From contig NZ_LROZ01000001.1 of the NCBI RefSeq assembly GCF_001549985.1, forward strand, positions 248,001 through 312,000: 64,000 bases of DNA, read 5' to 3'. Shown here piece by piece: positions 16,373-25,848 of this stretch. This DNA comes from Myroides odoratus. GTDB taxonomy: Bacteria > Bacteroidota > Bacteroidia > Flavobacteriales > Flavobacteriaceae. The stretch's first letter is position 1. Every line of letters starts with the position of its first letter. A program made the position numbers and the translations under genes. The notes beneath the pieces are model-generated. The model saw nothing but the letters and a program-made list of their open reading frames with translations, had not been told where the DNA came from and did not search any database.

Positions 16373-17257
16373 ATGAAATTTGCAATTTACGGGCAAACCA
16401 ATAAAACCATCGTACAACAAATCGTTCAACGACTTTTAAAAGTAGTAGAGACTTACAATCCGACTATTATTTTTGAAAGTAATTTTTACAATCTTTTGAA
16501 CGAGATTAACCTATTGCCGACGACGTATCAAACCTTTGGAGATGAGAATGAACTTCCTACGGATGTCGATTTCTTTATCAGCATTGGAGGGGATGGCACG
16601 ATGTTGAGAGCCGCAAATTTCATCAAAGACAAAAATATTCCCATTGTTGGGATCAATGCTGGTCGATTGGGTTTTTTAGCGAATATCCAAGAAGACACCA
16701 TCGAAGAGCATTTACCTCATTTATTTAAACAAACGTATAAATTGTCGAGAAGAGCCTTACTCACTATTGCATGTGACCCTGTGGCAAACTCAAATTTCGA
16801 TATTAATTTTGCTTTAAACGATATCACGGTATCGCGTAAAAACACTACCTCCATGATTACGGTTGAGACCTACTTAGACAATGAATATTTGGCTACGTAT
16901 TGGGCTGATGGGTTAATTATATCAACCCCTTCTGGATCAACAGGATATTCATTAAGTTGTGGAGGTCCAATTATTGAACCGGAGACGGGCTGTTTTGTTA
17001 TTACCCCTTTGGCGCCACACAATTTAAATGTACGTCCTTTGGTCATTCGAGATAACCTGACAATTAAATTAAAAGTAAACGCAAGAGAAAGTCAGTTTTT
17101 ACTTTCTGTAGATAGCAGTACACAAGCTGTAAATAACGAAACAGAAGTAACCATTTCAAAAGCGCCGTTTACGATTAATTTAGTAGAATTTCCACAACAA
17201 AGTTTCATCAAGACCCTGCGAAATAAATTGCTTTGGGGAGAAGATAAACGCAATTAA
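16373..17257 (+). CDS. nadK: NAD kinase
   Basis: A 294-aa enzyme that phosphorylates NAD to NADP. The catalytic GGDGT is at 72-76, NAGRLGF at 95-101, and the glycine-rich TPSGSTGYSLSCGGP loop follows. Length is normal. The gene starts one base after the CBS-protein stop, so the two form an operon. A hairpin terminator at 17304-17343 ends it. Confidence 0.96.
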   Translation: MKFAIYGQTNKTIVQQIVQRLLKVVETYNPTIIFESNFYNLLNEINLLPTTYQTFGDENELPTDVDFFISIGGDGTMLRAANFIKDKNIPIVGINAGRLGFLANIQEDTIEEHLPHLFKQTYKLSRRALLTIACDPVANSNFDINFALNDITVSRKNTTSMITVETYLDNEYLATYWADGLIISTPSGSTGYSLSCGGPIIEPETGCFVITPLAPHNLNVRPLVIRDNLTIKLKVNARESQFLLSVDSSTQAVNNETEVTISKAPFTINLVEFPQQSFIKTLRNKLLWGEDKRN

Positions 17258-17303
17258 ATAAGCAGGTAACGACATTTTTTTCGCTACATTTATTGTTTAT
17301 TCC

Positions 17304-17343
17304 AAGATTTTGTTAGTATTTGCTTCAACAAAATCTTTTTTTT
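17304..17343 (+). terminator. terminator after nadK
   Basis: The stem AAGATTTTGTT/AACAAAATCTT, with a 12-base loop, runs into eight T. It lies 46 bases after the nadK stop and before the next gene's promoter. Confidence 0.75.
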
Positions 17344-17367
17344 CAAACAAAGAGAGTTCATTATTAC

Positions 17368-17375
17368 TATATTTG
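17368..17375 (+). promoter_or_regulatory. -7 element upstream of the DUF6089 gene
   Basis: TATATTTG matches TAnnTTTG exactly, 17 bases before the ATG at 17393. It lies just past the nadK terminator, so it may start the outer-membrane cluster. No good -33 TTG was seen. Confidence 0.45.
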
Positions 17376-17392
17376 TGAATTATTTTAACAAA

Positions 17393-18073
17393 ATGAAAAA
17401 GGCCTTAATTACATTTATCTTACTACTTACCATGCCTTTAGCATACGCTCAAATCCATGAGGTAGGCTTTGGTTTAGGTGGTTCAAACTATGTAGGTGAT
17501 ATTGGATCTACCCAGTTTATCAATCCGAAGAATATAGGCTATAACGTTTTTTATAGATGGAACAAAAGCCCTAGACATTCCTATCGTTTGAGTTTTAGTC
17601 AAACCAAACTGACCGGAAATGATTTGGATGCTTCTAGTGAAAGTAGAAAAGAAAGAGGCCTGCGTTTTGACAATACACTGCAACAGTTGAGCTTGGGGAT
17701 TGAATTTAATTTTTTTGAATTTGATTTACACCAAGAGAATTTCGCAATGACTCCTTATCTTTACGCCGGTTTATCAGGTATTCGTTATTCTGATATTTAC
17801 CACAGAAATAAAAAAATGATCAAAGGGGATAAAAAATACAATGCAGCAATACCCTTTGCAGCAGGAATGAAAATTCGAGTAAACCCTCAGATTAATATCA
17901 ATGCAGAAGTTACCGCAACTTATACTTTTACCGATAATTTAGATGGTAGTCATCCTACTTCTTCTAGTACCAAGCGCTATCGTTTTGGAAAAAACGGAAA
18001 CGATTGGTTTTTCTATTCGGGAATTACAATAAGTTATACTTTTGGACATAATCCTTGTTATTGCGCAGATTAA
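17393..18073 (+). CDS. DUF6089-family outer-membrane beta-barrel protein
   Basis: A 226-aa exported protein with a signal peptide (MKKALITFILLLTMPLAYA then QIHEVG) and a predicted 8-strand barrel pattern (EVGFGLGGSNYVGDIG, YNVFYRWNKS, WFFYSGITISYTFG). It matches the DUF6089 family, which in Bacteroidota sits beside uppS and bamA. The start is ATG 17393; a GTG 18 bases upstream lies inside the -7 promoter box and is unlikely. The stop codon touches the uppS ATG directly. Its role is unknown; the position suggests outer-membrane assembly. Confidence 0.85.
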   Translation: MKKALITFILLLTMPLAYAQIHEVGFGLGGSNYVGDIGSTQFINPKNIGYNVFYRWNKSPRHSYRLSFSQTKLTGNDLDASSESRKERGLRFDNTLQQLSLGIEFNFFEFDLHQENFAMTPYLYAGLSGIRYSDIYHRNKKMIKGDKKYNAAIPFAAGMKIRVNPQININAEVTATYTFTDNLDGSHPTSSSTKRYRFGKNGNDWFFYSGITISYTFGHNPCYCAD

Positions 18074-18814
18074 ATGAAATTGAAAGAACAAATTAACATG
18101 AGCAATCTACCAAAGCACATTGCAATTATTATGGATGGCAATGGTAGATGGGCAAAACAAAGAGGTTTTCTACGAACAATAGGCCATGAAAATGGAGTAC
18201 AATCTCTTAGAACAACCATCACAACATGCGCCGAATTAGGTGTTGACTATTTGACCCTATACGCATTTTCTACAGAAAATTGGAACAGACCCAAGTATGA
18301 AGTAGATAAACTGATGGAATTACTGATTAAAGCGTTGACCAAGGAAATCCCAACTTTTATGAAGAATGATATCGCTTTAAATGCGATTGGAAATATTGAT
18401 TTACTTCCACAAAAAGTTCGAGAAAAGCTAACAGACGCAATTGATAAAACGAAAGAAAACAAAAGGATGACTGTAACTTTAGCATTAAGTTATGGCTCCA
18501 GAGCAGAAATAATACACGCAATTAAGGAAATTTCTATTAAAGTTAAAAATAATATAATTTCAGAAGACAATATTGACGAATCAATTATTAATGAGCATCT
18601 TTACACGCATAATATGCCTGATGTTGATTTGTTAATTCGCACAAGTGGAGAGCAAAGAATAAGTAATTTCTTGCTCTGGCAAATCGCTTATGCGGAATTG
18701 TATTTTACGGAGGTATTATGGCCAGATTTCTCTGAAGACGAACTATATCGTTCTATTCTATCCTATCAAAACAGAGAGAGAAGATTTGGAAAAACTAGTG
18801 AACAAATTAAATAA
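18074..18814 (+). CDS. uppS: isoprenyl transferase / undecaprenyl diphosphate synthase
   Basis: A 246-aa cis-prenyltransferase that elongates farnesyl diphosphate with isopentenyl diphosphate, giving the lipid carrier for peptidoglycan and O-antigen. It shows HIAIIMDGNGRWAKQRG with catalytic Asp21, and the C-terminal RTSGEQRISNFLLWQ and AYAELYF motifs. The ATG follows the previous stop without a gap; Met9 (18098) is an alternative start. It is followed after 11 bases by bamA. Confidence 0.96.
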   Translation: MKLKEQINMSNLPKHIAIIMDGNGRWAKQRGFLRTIGHENGVQSLRTTITTCAELGVDYLTLYAFSTENWNRPKYEVDKLMELLIKALTKEIPTFMKNDIALNAIGNIDLLPQKVREKLTDAIDKTKENKRMTVTLALSYGSRAEIIHAIKEISIKVKNNIISEDNIDESIINEHLYTHNMPDVDLLIRTSGEQRISNFLLWQIAYAELYFTEVLWPDFSEDELYRSILSYQNRERRFGKTSEQIK

Positions 18815-18825
18815 AAACGAAAATA

Positions 18826-21492
18826 ATGTTTCAAAAAGGCATCTCACTTTTTGCTCTGTTTATTGCAGGTCTAATTTGTAGTAGTGCACAAGCACAGCAA
18901 GGGGACAACATTCCTACATTAGAAGCCCCTAAAACCTACATTTTAGGAGATATAAAAGTAACTGGTAAAATCAATTACAATCCTCAAACGGTTGTAACTT
19001 TTACAGGTTTAAATAAAGGTCAAAAAATTTCTGTTCCAGGAGAAGAGATTTCGGATGCTTTAAAAAAACTATGGAAACTCGGTTTTTTTAAAGACATTAA
19101 TTTTTACGAAACATCTGTTGTTAACGATACCATCAATTTAGAGCTTACTTTAAATGAATTACCTCGTTTAAATAGTGCTAAGGTTAAAGGCTTCAAAAAG
19201 GCGAAGTCTGAAACTGTGACTAAGGAAGCTAAATTGACGAAAGGTAAAATTGTTAATGAGAACTTACTTTCTACAACGAAATACTATCTTTTAAATAAGT
19301 ACAAAAAAGATGGTTTCTACAATACTAAAATTACATTAAATACGGTACCTACAGATTCAACTGGTAGATACGTCGATTTAATCGTAGGTATTGACAAAGG
19401 AAAAAAAGTGCGTATTTCAGATATTACTTTTGATGGCAACGAGCAGTTGACAAACAAACAATTGCGCAAAGCATTAAAAGATACCAAAAAACGCAGTCCT
19501 TTCAATCCGATGCGTATTTTTAAACCTTCCAAATTTATTCAATCGAAATATGAGGAGGATTTAACTCGCTTAGTGGATAAATACAAAGAAAAAGGATACC
19601 GAGACGCACGTATTATTGCAGATACAACAGCATACAATCCTAAAACAAATCGCATGGCGATTAATATCGATGTAGAGGAAGGAAACAAATACTACATTGG
19701 AGACATCCGATTCATTGGAAATACCGTTTATACAAATAATCAACTTCGCAACATCTTGGGAATTGATAAAGGAGAAGTATACAATGGAGTATTATTGAAT
19801 AAGCGTATTCAGGATTCTTCTAATCCAGATGCTTACGATTTAACCAATCAATATCAAAATAACGGATACCTATTCTCTAATATTACGCCTGTAGAGGTAA
19901 AAACAGCGAATGATACTATTGATTTTGAAATTCGAATTACAGAAGGTCCTATTGCGCGTTTCAACAACATTACTGTTCGAGGAAACGAATATACGCACGA
20001 TCACGTTATCCACCGTACGTTAAAAACAAGACCTGGAGAAATCTGGAGTAAAGCGATGGTTATGGAGACGATGCGCCGTTTAGGAGCTTTGAATATTTTT
20101 GATGCACAAGCAATTGTACCAGACATCTTGAATCCAGATCCAACTTCAGGAACGGTAGATGTGGAATGGTCTGTAGCAGAAAAAGGTTCAAGTCAAATTG
20201 AATTACAAGGAGGATACGGTGGAGGAGGTTTCATCGGAACCCTAGGATTGTCATTCAATAACTTCTCCTTGAGAAATATTTTCAACAAAAAGGCTTACCA
20301 TCCATTCCCAATGGGAGATGGTCAATCTTTAGCTTTGAGATTACAAGGTAGTTCATACTATCAAACCTATAGTTTGAGTTTTTCTGAACCTTGGTTGGGT
20401 AGAAAAAAACCAGTAAACTTATTTGGTACCATTGCTTACAGTACGCAAAACTTATACGACTACTACAACAGAAGAACAGACCGTAGTAGAGGTTTTAATA
20501 TTACAACGTTACAATTAGGGGTTGCGAAACAATTAAGTGTACCTGATGATTATTTTGTATTATCACATACACTTAGTTTCCAATACTATGACATGAAGAA
20601 CTACAACACTGGACTATTTACGTTTGGTGATGGTTCATCTCGAAATTTAGCGTATCAAATTGAATTAACAAGAGACAATCGAGGAATGGATCCAAACTTC
20701 CCAACTTTCGGTTCGTTCTTTAGTATCAGTGGAAAGTTTACTCCACCTTACTCGTTATTCAACAATGTTGATTACAAAAACTTAGGTAATCAGCAAGAAT
20801 ACAAATACAGATCTAAAGCAGGACAAATTGATCCAAATACAGGATTAGTCATTCCTGAAGGCACCTATTTAAATGCAGCTGGACAACCGGTAAGCAATTG
20901 GCAAGATGCTACTGCTGATGCAAGTAAAGTTGACCAAAAACGATTCAACTGGTTAGAATATTATAAATTAAAATTCAAAGGTGATTGGTATACCACAATT
21001 TTTGATAAATTAGTATTTAGAACAGTAGGAGAATTCGGTTATATGGGAGCGTATAATAGCAACCGTGGTGTTGTACCATTTGAGCGCTTCTATGTAGGGG
21101 GAGATGGATTAGTAAACTTCTCATTAGACGGCCGTGAGGTTGTTCAATTGAGAGGGTACAAAAACCAAGCTTTGACGCCAATCAATCAATATGGTGAACA
21201 AATTGGTGGTACTATATACAATAAATTCACCCTAGAATTACGTTATCCTATTACACTAAAACCAAGTGCTTCCGTATATGTATTATCATTTGCAGAAGCA
21301 GGAGCAGCATATGATTCATTCAAAGATTACAATCCATTTGATTTAAAACGATCTGCTGGATTGGGTGTTCGTGTGATTATGCCTATGTTTGGTCTATTGG
21401 GTATTGACTTTGGATATGGATTTGATGCACCTCCAGGAACAACTCAGAAAAATGGTTGGGAGACTCACTTCATCCTTGGTCAACAGTTTTAG
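18826..21492 (+). CDS. bamA: outer-membrane protein assembly factor BamA
   Basis: An 888-aa protein with a signal peptide (to about residue 24), several POTRA domains in the periplasm (about 35-430; motifs such as ISDITFDGNEQLTNKQLRKAL and YIGDIRFIGNTVYTNNQLRN) and a C-terminal Omp85 barrel starting near GGYGGGGFIGTLGLSFNNFS. The conserved loop-6 motif reads LRGYKNQ, and the chain ends in Phe, as barrels do. BamA inserts beta-barrel proteins into the outer membrane. It lies in the uppS-bamA-ompH-ompH row, which places it beside its likely periplasmic chaperones. Confidence 0.96.
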   Translation: MFQKGISLFALFIAGLICSSAQAQQGDNIPTLEAPKTYILGDIKVTGKINYNPQTVVTFTGLNKGQKISVPGEEISDALKKLWKLGFFKDINFYETSVVNDTINLELTLNELPRLNSAKVKGFKKAKSETVTKEAKLTKGKIVNENLLSTTKYYLLNKYKKDGFYNTKITLNTVPTDSTGRYVDLIVGIDKGKKVRISDITFDGNEQLTNKQLRKALKDTKKRSPFNPMRIFKPSKFIQSKYEEDLTRLVDKYKEKGYRDARIIADTTAYNPKTNRMAINIDVEEGNKYYIGDIRFIGNTVYTNNQLRNILGIDKGEVYNGVLLNKRIQDSSNPDAYDLTNQYQNNGYLFSNITPVEVKTANDTIDFEIRITEGPIARFNNITVRGNEYTHDHVIHRTLKTRPGEIWSKAMVMETMRRLGALNIFDAQAIVPDILNPDPTSGTVDVEWSVAEKGSSQIELQGGYGGGGFIGTLGLSFNNFSLRNIFNKKAYHPFPMGDGQSLALRLQGSSYYQTYSLSFSEPWLGRKKPVNLFGTIAYSTQNLYDYYNRRTDRSRGFNITTLQLGVAKQLSVPDDYFVLSHTLSFQYYDMKNYNTGLFTFGDGSSRNLAYQIELTRDNRGMDPNFPTFGSFFSISGKFTPPYSLFNNVDYKNLGNQQEYKYRSKAGQIDPNTGLVIPEGTYLNAAGQPVSNWQDATADASKVDQKRFNWLEYYKLKFKGDWYTTIFDKLVFRTVGEFGYMGAYNSNRGVVPFERFYVGGDGLVNFSLDGREVVQLRGYKNQALTPINQYGEQIGGTIYNKFTLELRYPITLKPSASVYVLSFAEAGAAYDSFKDYNPFDLKRSAGLGVRVIMPMFGLLGIDFGYGFDAPPGTTQKNGWETHFILGQQF

Positions 21493-21521
21493 TGATACAC
21501 TTTGCTAAAATTTAACAAATT

Positions 21522-22796
21522 ATGAGGTATCTTTTTATTTTTTTAATCAGTATTTTTGGATATTCTTTTTCCTTTGCACAAGGTGGGTCTGCCCGAGTTG
21601 CTTATATTGATATGGAACTTATCTTGCAACACGTCCCAGAATACACCGAAGCTAGTGCACAATTAGCCTCCCGTGCAGAAGGTTGGAAACAAGAAATTGA
21701 TAAAAAAAAGGAAGAGATTAAAAAGCTCAAAACGGATTTAGCAAACGAAAGAGTATTGCTAACTCGTGATTTGATTAATGAAAAAGAAGAAGACATCAGT
21801 TCTCTTGAAGACGATCTTTTAAAATACCAACAAAAATATTTTGGTACAGATGGAGAATATTTTTCGCAAAAAATAAGTTTAGCGAAACCGATTCAAGATC
21901 AGGTATTCTCTATGGTACAAGATATTGCTGAGGCTAGAAAGTACGATTATGTTTTAGACAAGAATGCAGAAACTACGATGTTAATAGCTGATAAACGATA
22001 TGATATTAGTAATTTAGTCATTCGTCGTATGACCTCTGCTCGAAGAAAACAAAACATGACTGCAGAACAAGTTGAAGCAGTAGAGAAAGAGGAAAAAGAA
22101 GAAGATGCTATTTCGCTTAGACAAAGTAGACGTGAAGAACAGCAACGAAGAAGAGAAGAAGCGGAACGTCAAATGCGCAAGGAGCAAAAAGAAGAAAAAC
22201 AAAAACAACAGCAAGACAAGGAGCAAAAAGAGCAATCGAATAAAGAAGATGAGCTAAGAAAGCAACAAGAACAAAAGCTGCAAGAATTACAAGAAAAACG
22301 AGAAGAAACAGAGCGCCTCAAACAAGAAAAAATCGAGCAACAAAAACAATTGCTACAACAGAAGCAAGAAGAGATCGAAAGAAAAAAACAAGAGGACAAA
22401 GAAAAGCGAGAACAACTTCAACGCGATAGAGAAGAGCAGATCAAGCAGCAACAGGAGGAATCGAAACGCATAAAAGAAGAGCGAGAACGCAAAGAGGAAG
22501 AAGAGCGAAATAGACGACGTGAAGAAGCCGAAAAGCAGCAGAAAAACGAAAAGAATGAAGAGCTTGAAAAGCTAATTTCCGATCGAAAAGCGGCTGAAGA
22601 AAGACGCAGATTAGAGTTAGAACAAAAGAAAAAAGAAGCGCTTGAACAACGTCAAAAACAAATAGAAGAGACGAAGCGCAGACAAGATGAGATAAAAAAA
22701 CGTGTTCAACAAGAACAAGAAGAGAAACGCAACAGAATGCTTCAAGAACAAGAAGAATTAAAAAAACAGATTGAAGCCGCCAAGAGTAACAAGTAA
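21522..22796 (+). CDS. OmpH/Skp-family protein with long charged coiled-coil extension
   Basis: A 424-aa exported protein. A signal peptide (residues 1-19) precedes an OmpH/Skp-like domain (about 23-170; RVAYIDMELILQHVPEY and a helical hairpin). From about 180 to the end it is almost only Glu, Lys, Gln and Arg (runs such as EEKQKQQQDKEQKEQ), a single long coiled coil of about 240 residues with no membrane segment. Normal Skp/OmpH proteins are 160-200 aa, so the tail is an added module. It follows bamA by 29 bases and precedes a normal OmpH. It may act as a periplasmic chaperone or as a spacer reaching across the periplasm; the latter is inference. Confidence 0.85.
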   Translation: MRYLFIFLISIFGYSFSFAQGGSARVAYIDMELILQHVPEYTEASAQLASRAEGWKQEIDKKKEEIKKLKTDLANERVLLTRDLINEKEEDISSLEDDLLKYQQKYFGTDGEYFSQKISLAKPIQDQVFSMVQDIAEARKYDYVLDKNAETTMLIADKRYDISNLVIRRMTSARRKQNMTAEQVEAVEKEEKEEDAISLRQSRREEQQRRREEAERQMRKEQKEEKQKQQQDKEQKEQSNKEDELRKQQEQKLQELQEKREETERLKQEKIEQQKQLLQQKQEEIERKKQEDKEKREQLQRDREEQIKQQQEESKRIKEERERKEEEERNRRREEAEKQQKNEKNEELEKLISDRKAAEERRRLELEQKKKEALEQRQKQIEETKRRQDEIKKRVQQEQEEKRNRMLQEQEELKKQIEAAKSNK

Positions 22797-22818
22797 AATA
22801 ATATAAAAAACGAATACA

Positions 22819-23334
22819 ATGAAAAAAATGAAATCCTTATTGATTGCAGCAGTAATGTTTTTTGGCGTTAGCTTAACAACAGCAACAGCTCAAACTAAAG
22901 TTGCACACATCGATGTTCAAGCTTTGATTACAGAAATGCCTGCTATGAAATCAGCTGAGGCAGAATTAAAAACATTAAGCGAAAAATATCAAAAAGAATA
23001 CGGGACAATGGTATCTGAGTACCAAACAAAAGCTCAAAAATACCAAACTGAAGCACCTACTGTAGGAGACAAAGTAAACGAAGATAGACAAAAAGAAGTT
23101 GAAGATCTTTTACAAAGAATCCAACAGTTTCAAACTACAGCTTCACAAGATTTACAAAAGAAAGAGGTTGATTTAACACAACCTATTTTTGAGAAAGCTA
23201 GAACTGCAATTCAAAAAGTAGCTCGCGCTCAAGGAATCCAATACGTATTAGATTCATCAATGGGTTCAGGAGTTTTATTAGCTGATGGTACAAACTTAGC
23301 AGCTGATGTAAAAAAAGAATTAGGTATTAAATAA
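22819..23334 (+). CDS. OmpH/Skp-family periplasmic chaperone
   Basis: A 171-aa exported protein with a signal peptide (MKKMKSLLIAAVMFFGVSLTTATA, then Q) and the OmpH pattern KVAHIDVQALITEMPAMKSAE, followed by a long helical hairpin and the closing IQYVLDSSMGSGVLLADG. Skp-like trimers hold unfolded outer-membrane proteins on their way to BamA. It is the normal-length relative of the preceding 424-aa gene, 22 bases away. A strong terminator follows. Confidence 0.92.
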   Translation: MKKMKSLLIAAVMFFGVSLTTATAQTKVAHIDVQALITEMPAMKSAEAELKTLSEKYQKEYGTMVSEYQTKAQKYQTEAPTVGDKVNEDRQKEVEDLLQRIQQFQTTASQDLQKKEVDLTQPIFEKARTAIQKVARAQGIQYVLDSSMGSGVLLADGTNLAADVKKELGIK

Positions 23335-23349
23335 TTTTTATATTTCAAT

Positions 23350-23380
23350 AAAAAAGTCCGTTATTACAACGGACTTTTTT
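23350..23380 (+). terminator. terminator of the bamA-ompH cluster
   Basis: AAAAAGTCCGTT-ATTAC-AACGGACTTTTTT forms a 12-bp stem with A and T tracts. Its last base begins the TATTTTTG element of murI, so terminator and next promoter overlap. Confidence 0.85.
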
Positions 23381-23387
23381 ATTTTTG
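23380..23387 (+). promoter_or_regulatory. -7 element directly before murI
   Basis: TATTTTTG is an exact TAnnTTTG match, only 8 bases before the murI ATG. If used, the transcript would be leaderless or nearly so. No -33 TTG is seen at 19-21 bases because that place is the terminator stem. Confidence 0.3.
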
Positions 23388-23395
23388 TTCTACTT

Positions 23396-24175
23396 ATGAA
23401 AAATACAAATCCCATTGGTTTATTTGACTCTGGTATAGGTGGAACCACAATATGGCAGGAGATACACAAACTAATGCCCACTGAAGACACCATTTTTTTG
23501 GCCGATCAAAAGAATGCTCCTTACGGTACACAAACCAAAGAAGCTATTCTTGCCTTATCCCATAAAAACGTACAATACCTCGTTGATCAAGGTTGTAAAC
23601 TTGTTGTTGTAGCCTGCAATACAGCTACTACAAATGCCATTCAAGAACTACGTGCTTCTTTTGCAATACCTATTATCGGAATAGAGCCTGCAATTAAACC
23701 TGCATCCTTGTTGACTAAAACCTCAACTATAGGCGTTTTAGCTACAAAAGGAACTATTACAAGTGATTTATTCACTTCTAAGCTAAAACTATACCCTAAC
23801 GTTAAGATCATTGAGCAAATAGGCTATAATCTCGTCACCTTGATTGAGACTGGGCAACTACACTCGCAAGAAATGAAAGATCTATTACAACTATATCTAT
23901 TACCTATGGTAGAACAAGGCATGGATACACTTGTATTAGGTTGTACCCACTATCCTTACTTAACTCCCCTAATCAAGACCTTAATACCTGAACATATCCT
24001 TATTATAGACTCTGGGGAAGCTGTTGCAAAACACACCAAAAAAGTACTGGAAGAACATCACTTGCTGACAACTAATACGAACAAGGGGAACACTGTTTTT
24101 TATACCAATGTCAACCCTGGCATTTTACAAACTTTTGCACCCGACGATATCCAAGTTCAACAAATTGAATTTTAA
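23396..24175 (+). CDS. murI: glutamate racemase
   Basis: A 259-aa enzyme that makes D-glutamate for peptidoglycan. It shows GLFDSGIGG at 8-16 and the two catalytic cysteines Cys74 (VACNTATTNA) and Cys183 (GCTHYPYL). Length is normal. It stands after the OmpH terminator and has its own terminator, so it is probably a single-gene unit at the end of the envelope cluster. Confidence 0.96.
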   Translation: MKNTNPIGLFDSGIGGTTIWQEIHKLMPTEDTIFLADQKNAPYGTQTKEAILALSHKNVQYLVDQGCKLVVVACNTATTNAIQELRASFAIPIIGIEPAIKPASLLTKTSTIGVLATKGTITSDLFTSKLKLYPNVKIIEQIGYNLVTLIETGQLHSQEMKDLLQLYLLPMVEQGMDTLVLGCTHYPYLTPLIKTLIPEHILIIDSGEAVAKHTKKVLEEHHLLTTNTNKGNTVFYTNVNPGILQTFAPDDIQVQQIEF

Positions 24176-24178
24176 TAA

Positions 24179-24207
24179 AAAAAGCATGGAGATTTCCATG
24201 CTTTTTT
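24179..24207 (+). terminator. terminator after murI
   Basis: AAAAGCATGGA-GATT-TCCATGCTTTTTT forms a stem of about 11 bp followed by T. It starts four bases after the murI stop. Confidence 0.8.
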
Positions 24208-24266
24208 ATTGTTACTAGTTGAGCTTCTCCTCAGTCCCATTTTCATTCTCCCCTACCTCTATTTCC

Positions 24267-24779
24267 TTATTCTTTAAACCAGCTGGAATACATTACATAA
24301 TTCGTTGCTATACGCTCTATTTCACCAGCGAAGTTAGAAGCATTGATGTCTTTTACTTTCTTGGCAGGAACTCCCGCGTAAATGCTTCCAGATTCAATTA
24401 CCGTGTTCTGTGTTACAACAGCCCCCGCTGCAATAATAGTATTACTATGCACCACACAGTTATCCATCACAATAGCCCCCATTCCAATTAATACATTATC
24501 ATGAATAACACAACCATGTACCATAGCATTATGCCCAATAGAAACATTATTTCCAATCACTGTAGGGTGTTTTTCATAGGTACAATGAATAATCGCTCCA
24601 TCTTGAATATTGACTTGATTTCCTATAGTAATCGAATTTACATCTCCGCGTATTACCGCATTAAACCAAACACTACATGATGCTCCTATCGTGACATCGC
24701 CTATTATAGTAGCATTTTCTGCAATGTAACAATCTGCTGGTATTTGAGGATACTTTCCTCTAATTTCTTTTATTATCAT
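24267..24779 (-). CDS. gamma-class carbonic anhydrase-like hexapeptide protein
   Basis: A 170-aa left-handed beta-helix protein of hexapeptide repeats (ATIIGDVTIG, IGNNVSIGHN, VLIGMGAIVMDN). The three zinc-binding histidines of gamma carbonic anhydrases are at H65, H83 and H88 (IIHC; IGHNAMVHGC). The closing YAGVPAKKVKDI is typical of the YrdA/PaaY/CaiE group, where carbonic anhydrase activity is often weak or undemonstrated. It stands alone between murI and the T9SS module. Confidence 0.88.
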   Translation of the reverse strand: MIIKEIRGKYPQIPADCYIAENATIIGDVTIGASCSVWFNAVIRGDVNSITIGNQVNIQDGAIIHCTYEKHPTVIGNNVSIGHNAMVHGCVIHDNVLIGMGAIVMDNCVVHSNTIIAAGAVVTQNTVIESGSIYAGVPAKKVKDINASNFAGEIERIATNYVMYSSWFKE

Positions 24780-24796
24780 ACTTCATTATATTTTTT

Positions 24797-24830
24797 AAAA
24801 AAAAGTCCCGATAAATATCGGGACTTTTTT
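24797..24830 (-). terminator. terminator of the adhesin-PorP operon
   Basis: AAAAAAGTCCCGATA-AA-TATCGGGACTTTTTT is a perfect 15-bp stem that ends at the base before the porP-like stop codon. It carries A/T tracts on both sides and could work in both directions. Confidence 0.85.
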
Positions 24831-25841
24831 CTAATCGTGTAAGTTAGGACAATTACAATCTAATGTACTTCGTTTTCCAAATAAATTAACTCCAAGTGTA
24901 AACAAGTGGAATCCTCCTTTGTTAAACGTATTATCTCCTAATTCATGTGTATACGTATAAGTCAAACTAAACATCTTGTAAGATCCTCCAATTAAAGGAC
25001 TGATACTTTGATTAGCTTGTTTCTTCGTTTTACCGCTTTTCATGTACTCTGCTCTGTTAAAATCACGTCTGTAAGAAACCCCAGCCCAAAGCTTTGCGTT
25101 ATCAAAAGTTTTATACACTTTCATATTCACATCAGCTAACTTCATTTCCGTTTCTTCTACATACTGTAACAAAACCGAAGGTTCATACATCCATCCACCG
25201 TTGTAACGTGTGTTTCCGAATGTATATCCCCCACCTAATAAATAGCGTCTGAAGTTACTACTTTCTGCATCCGTGTACAATTCTCTTTTACTAGTTACTG
25301 CATTTTTCACTGTGAACATAGAGAAAAATTCTCCACGGTGATAAGCTGCTCCAAAGTCTACCGAGAAATAGCTATCTTTTACTTCAAGACCACCACTTAG
25401 TGTAGGATCATATACAGAACCAAACTCTGTTTCATCTAATGTAGTTCGTGCAAAACCAGCACTCATACCAAATGATAACATATTCAATTCATAACGTGAT
25501 TCACTAAACGTAATATGATGCGCATACGTCAACTTCGCTCCTGTATCTGAATGGTACCCATTCTTATCTTTGAAAGCGATGATACCAATACCCGATCGTT
25601 CTCCGACGCGGGTATTGATTGTTAAAGTTTGAGTTTGTGGTGCATCATCCGTATCTCCCCATTGTTGTCTGATCGCTCCTCTTATCTGTGTACTATTTTT
25701 CAAACCAGCCATTGCAGGGTGAATCAAATAATAGTTATCAGCCAAATAATCCGAATACATAGGTAATCCACCGTCTTGCGCATTACTCATTTGAGTAACT
25801 AATAACGCAACTGCTAAATATCTTTTCTTAAATATTTTCAT
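24831..25841 (-). CDS. PorP/SprF family outer-membrane protein (T9SS)
   Basis: A 336-aa outer-membrane barrel with signal peptide (to about residue 21) and the family opening GGLPMYSDYLADNYYLIHPAMAG followed by IRGAIRQQWG. PorP/SprF proteins are encoded next to giant T9SS adhesins with type B C-terminal domains and are needed for their attachment to the surface, as for SprF with SprB in F. johnsoniae. Here it starts 7 bases after the 1975-aa adhesin gene, which fits that pairing. Chain end LDCNCPNLHD carries two cysteines after the barrel. Confidence 0.92.
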   Translation of the reverse strand: MKIFKKRYLAVALLVTQMSNAQDGGLPMYSDYLADNYYLIHPAMAGLKNSTQIRGAIRQQWGDTDDAPQTQTLTINTRVGERSGIGIIAFKDKNGYHSDTGAKLTYAHHITFSESRYELNMLSFGMSAGFARTTLDETEFGSVYDPTLSGGLEVKDSYFSVDFGAAYHRGEFFSMFTVKNAVTSKRELYTDAESSNFRRYLLGGGYTFGNTRYNGGWMYEPSVLLQYVEETEMKLADVNMKVYKTFDNAKLWAGVSYRRDFNRAEYMKSGKTKKQANQSISPLIGGSYKMFSLTYTYTHELGDNTFNKGGFHLFTLGVNLFGKRSTLDCNCPNLHD

Positions 25842-25848
25842 ATCCTAA

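Noticed and set aside
22014..22399. Minus-strand Phe/Ser/Cys-rich frames
   Set aside because: They are the complement of the Glu/Lys/Gln coiled coil of the OmpH-like protein; purine-rich codons leave no stops on the other strand.
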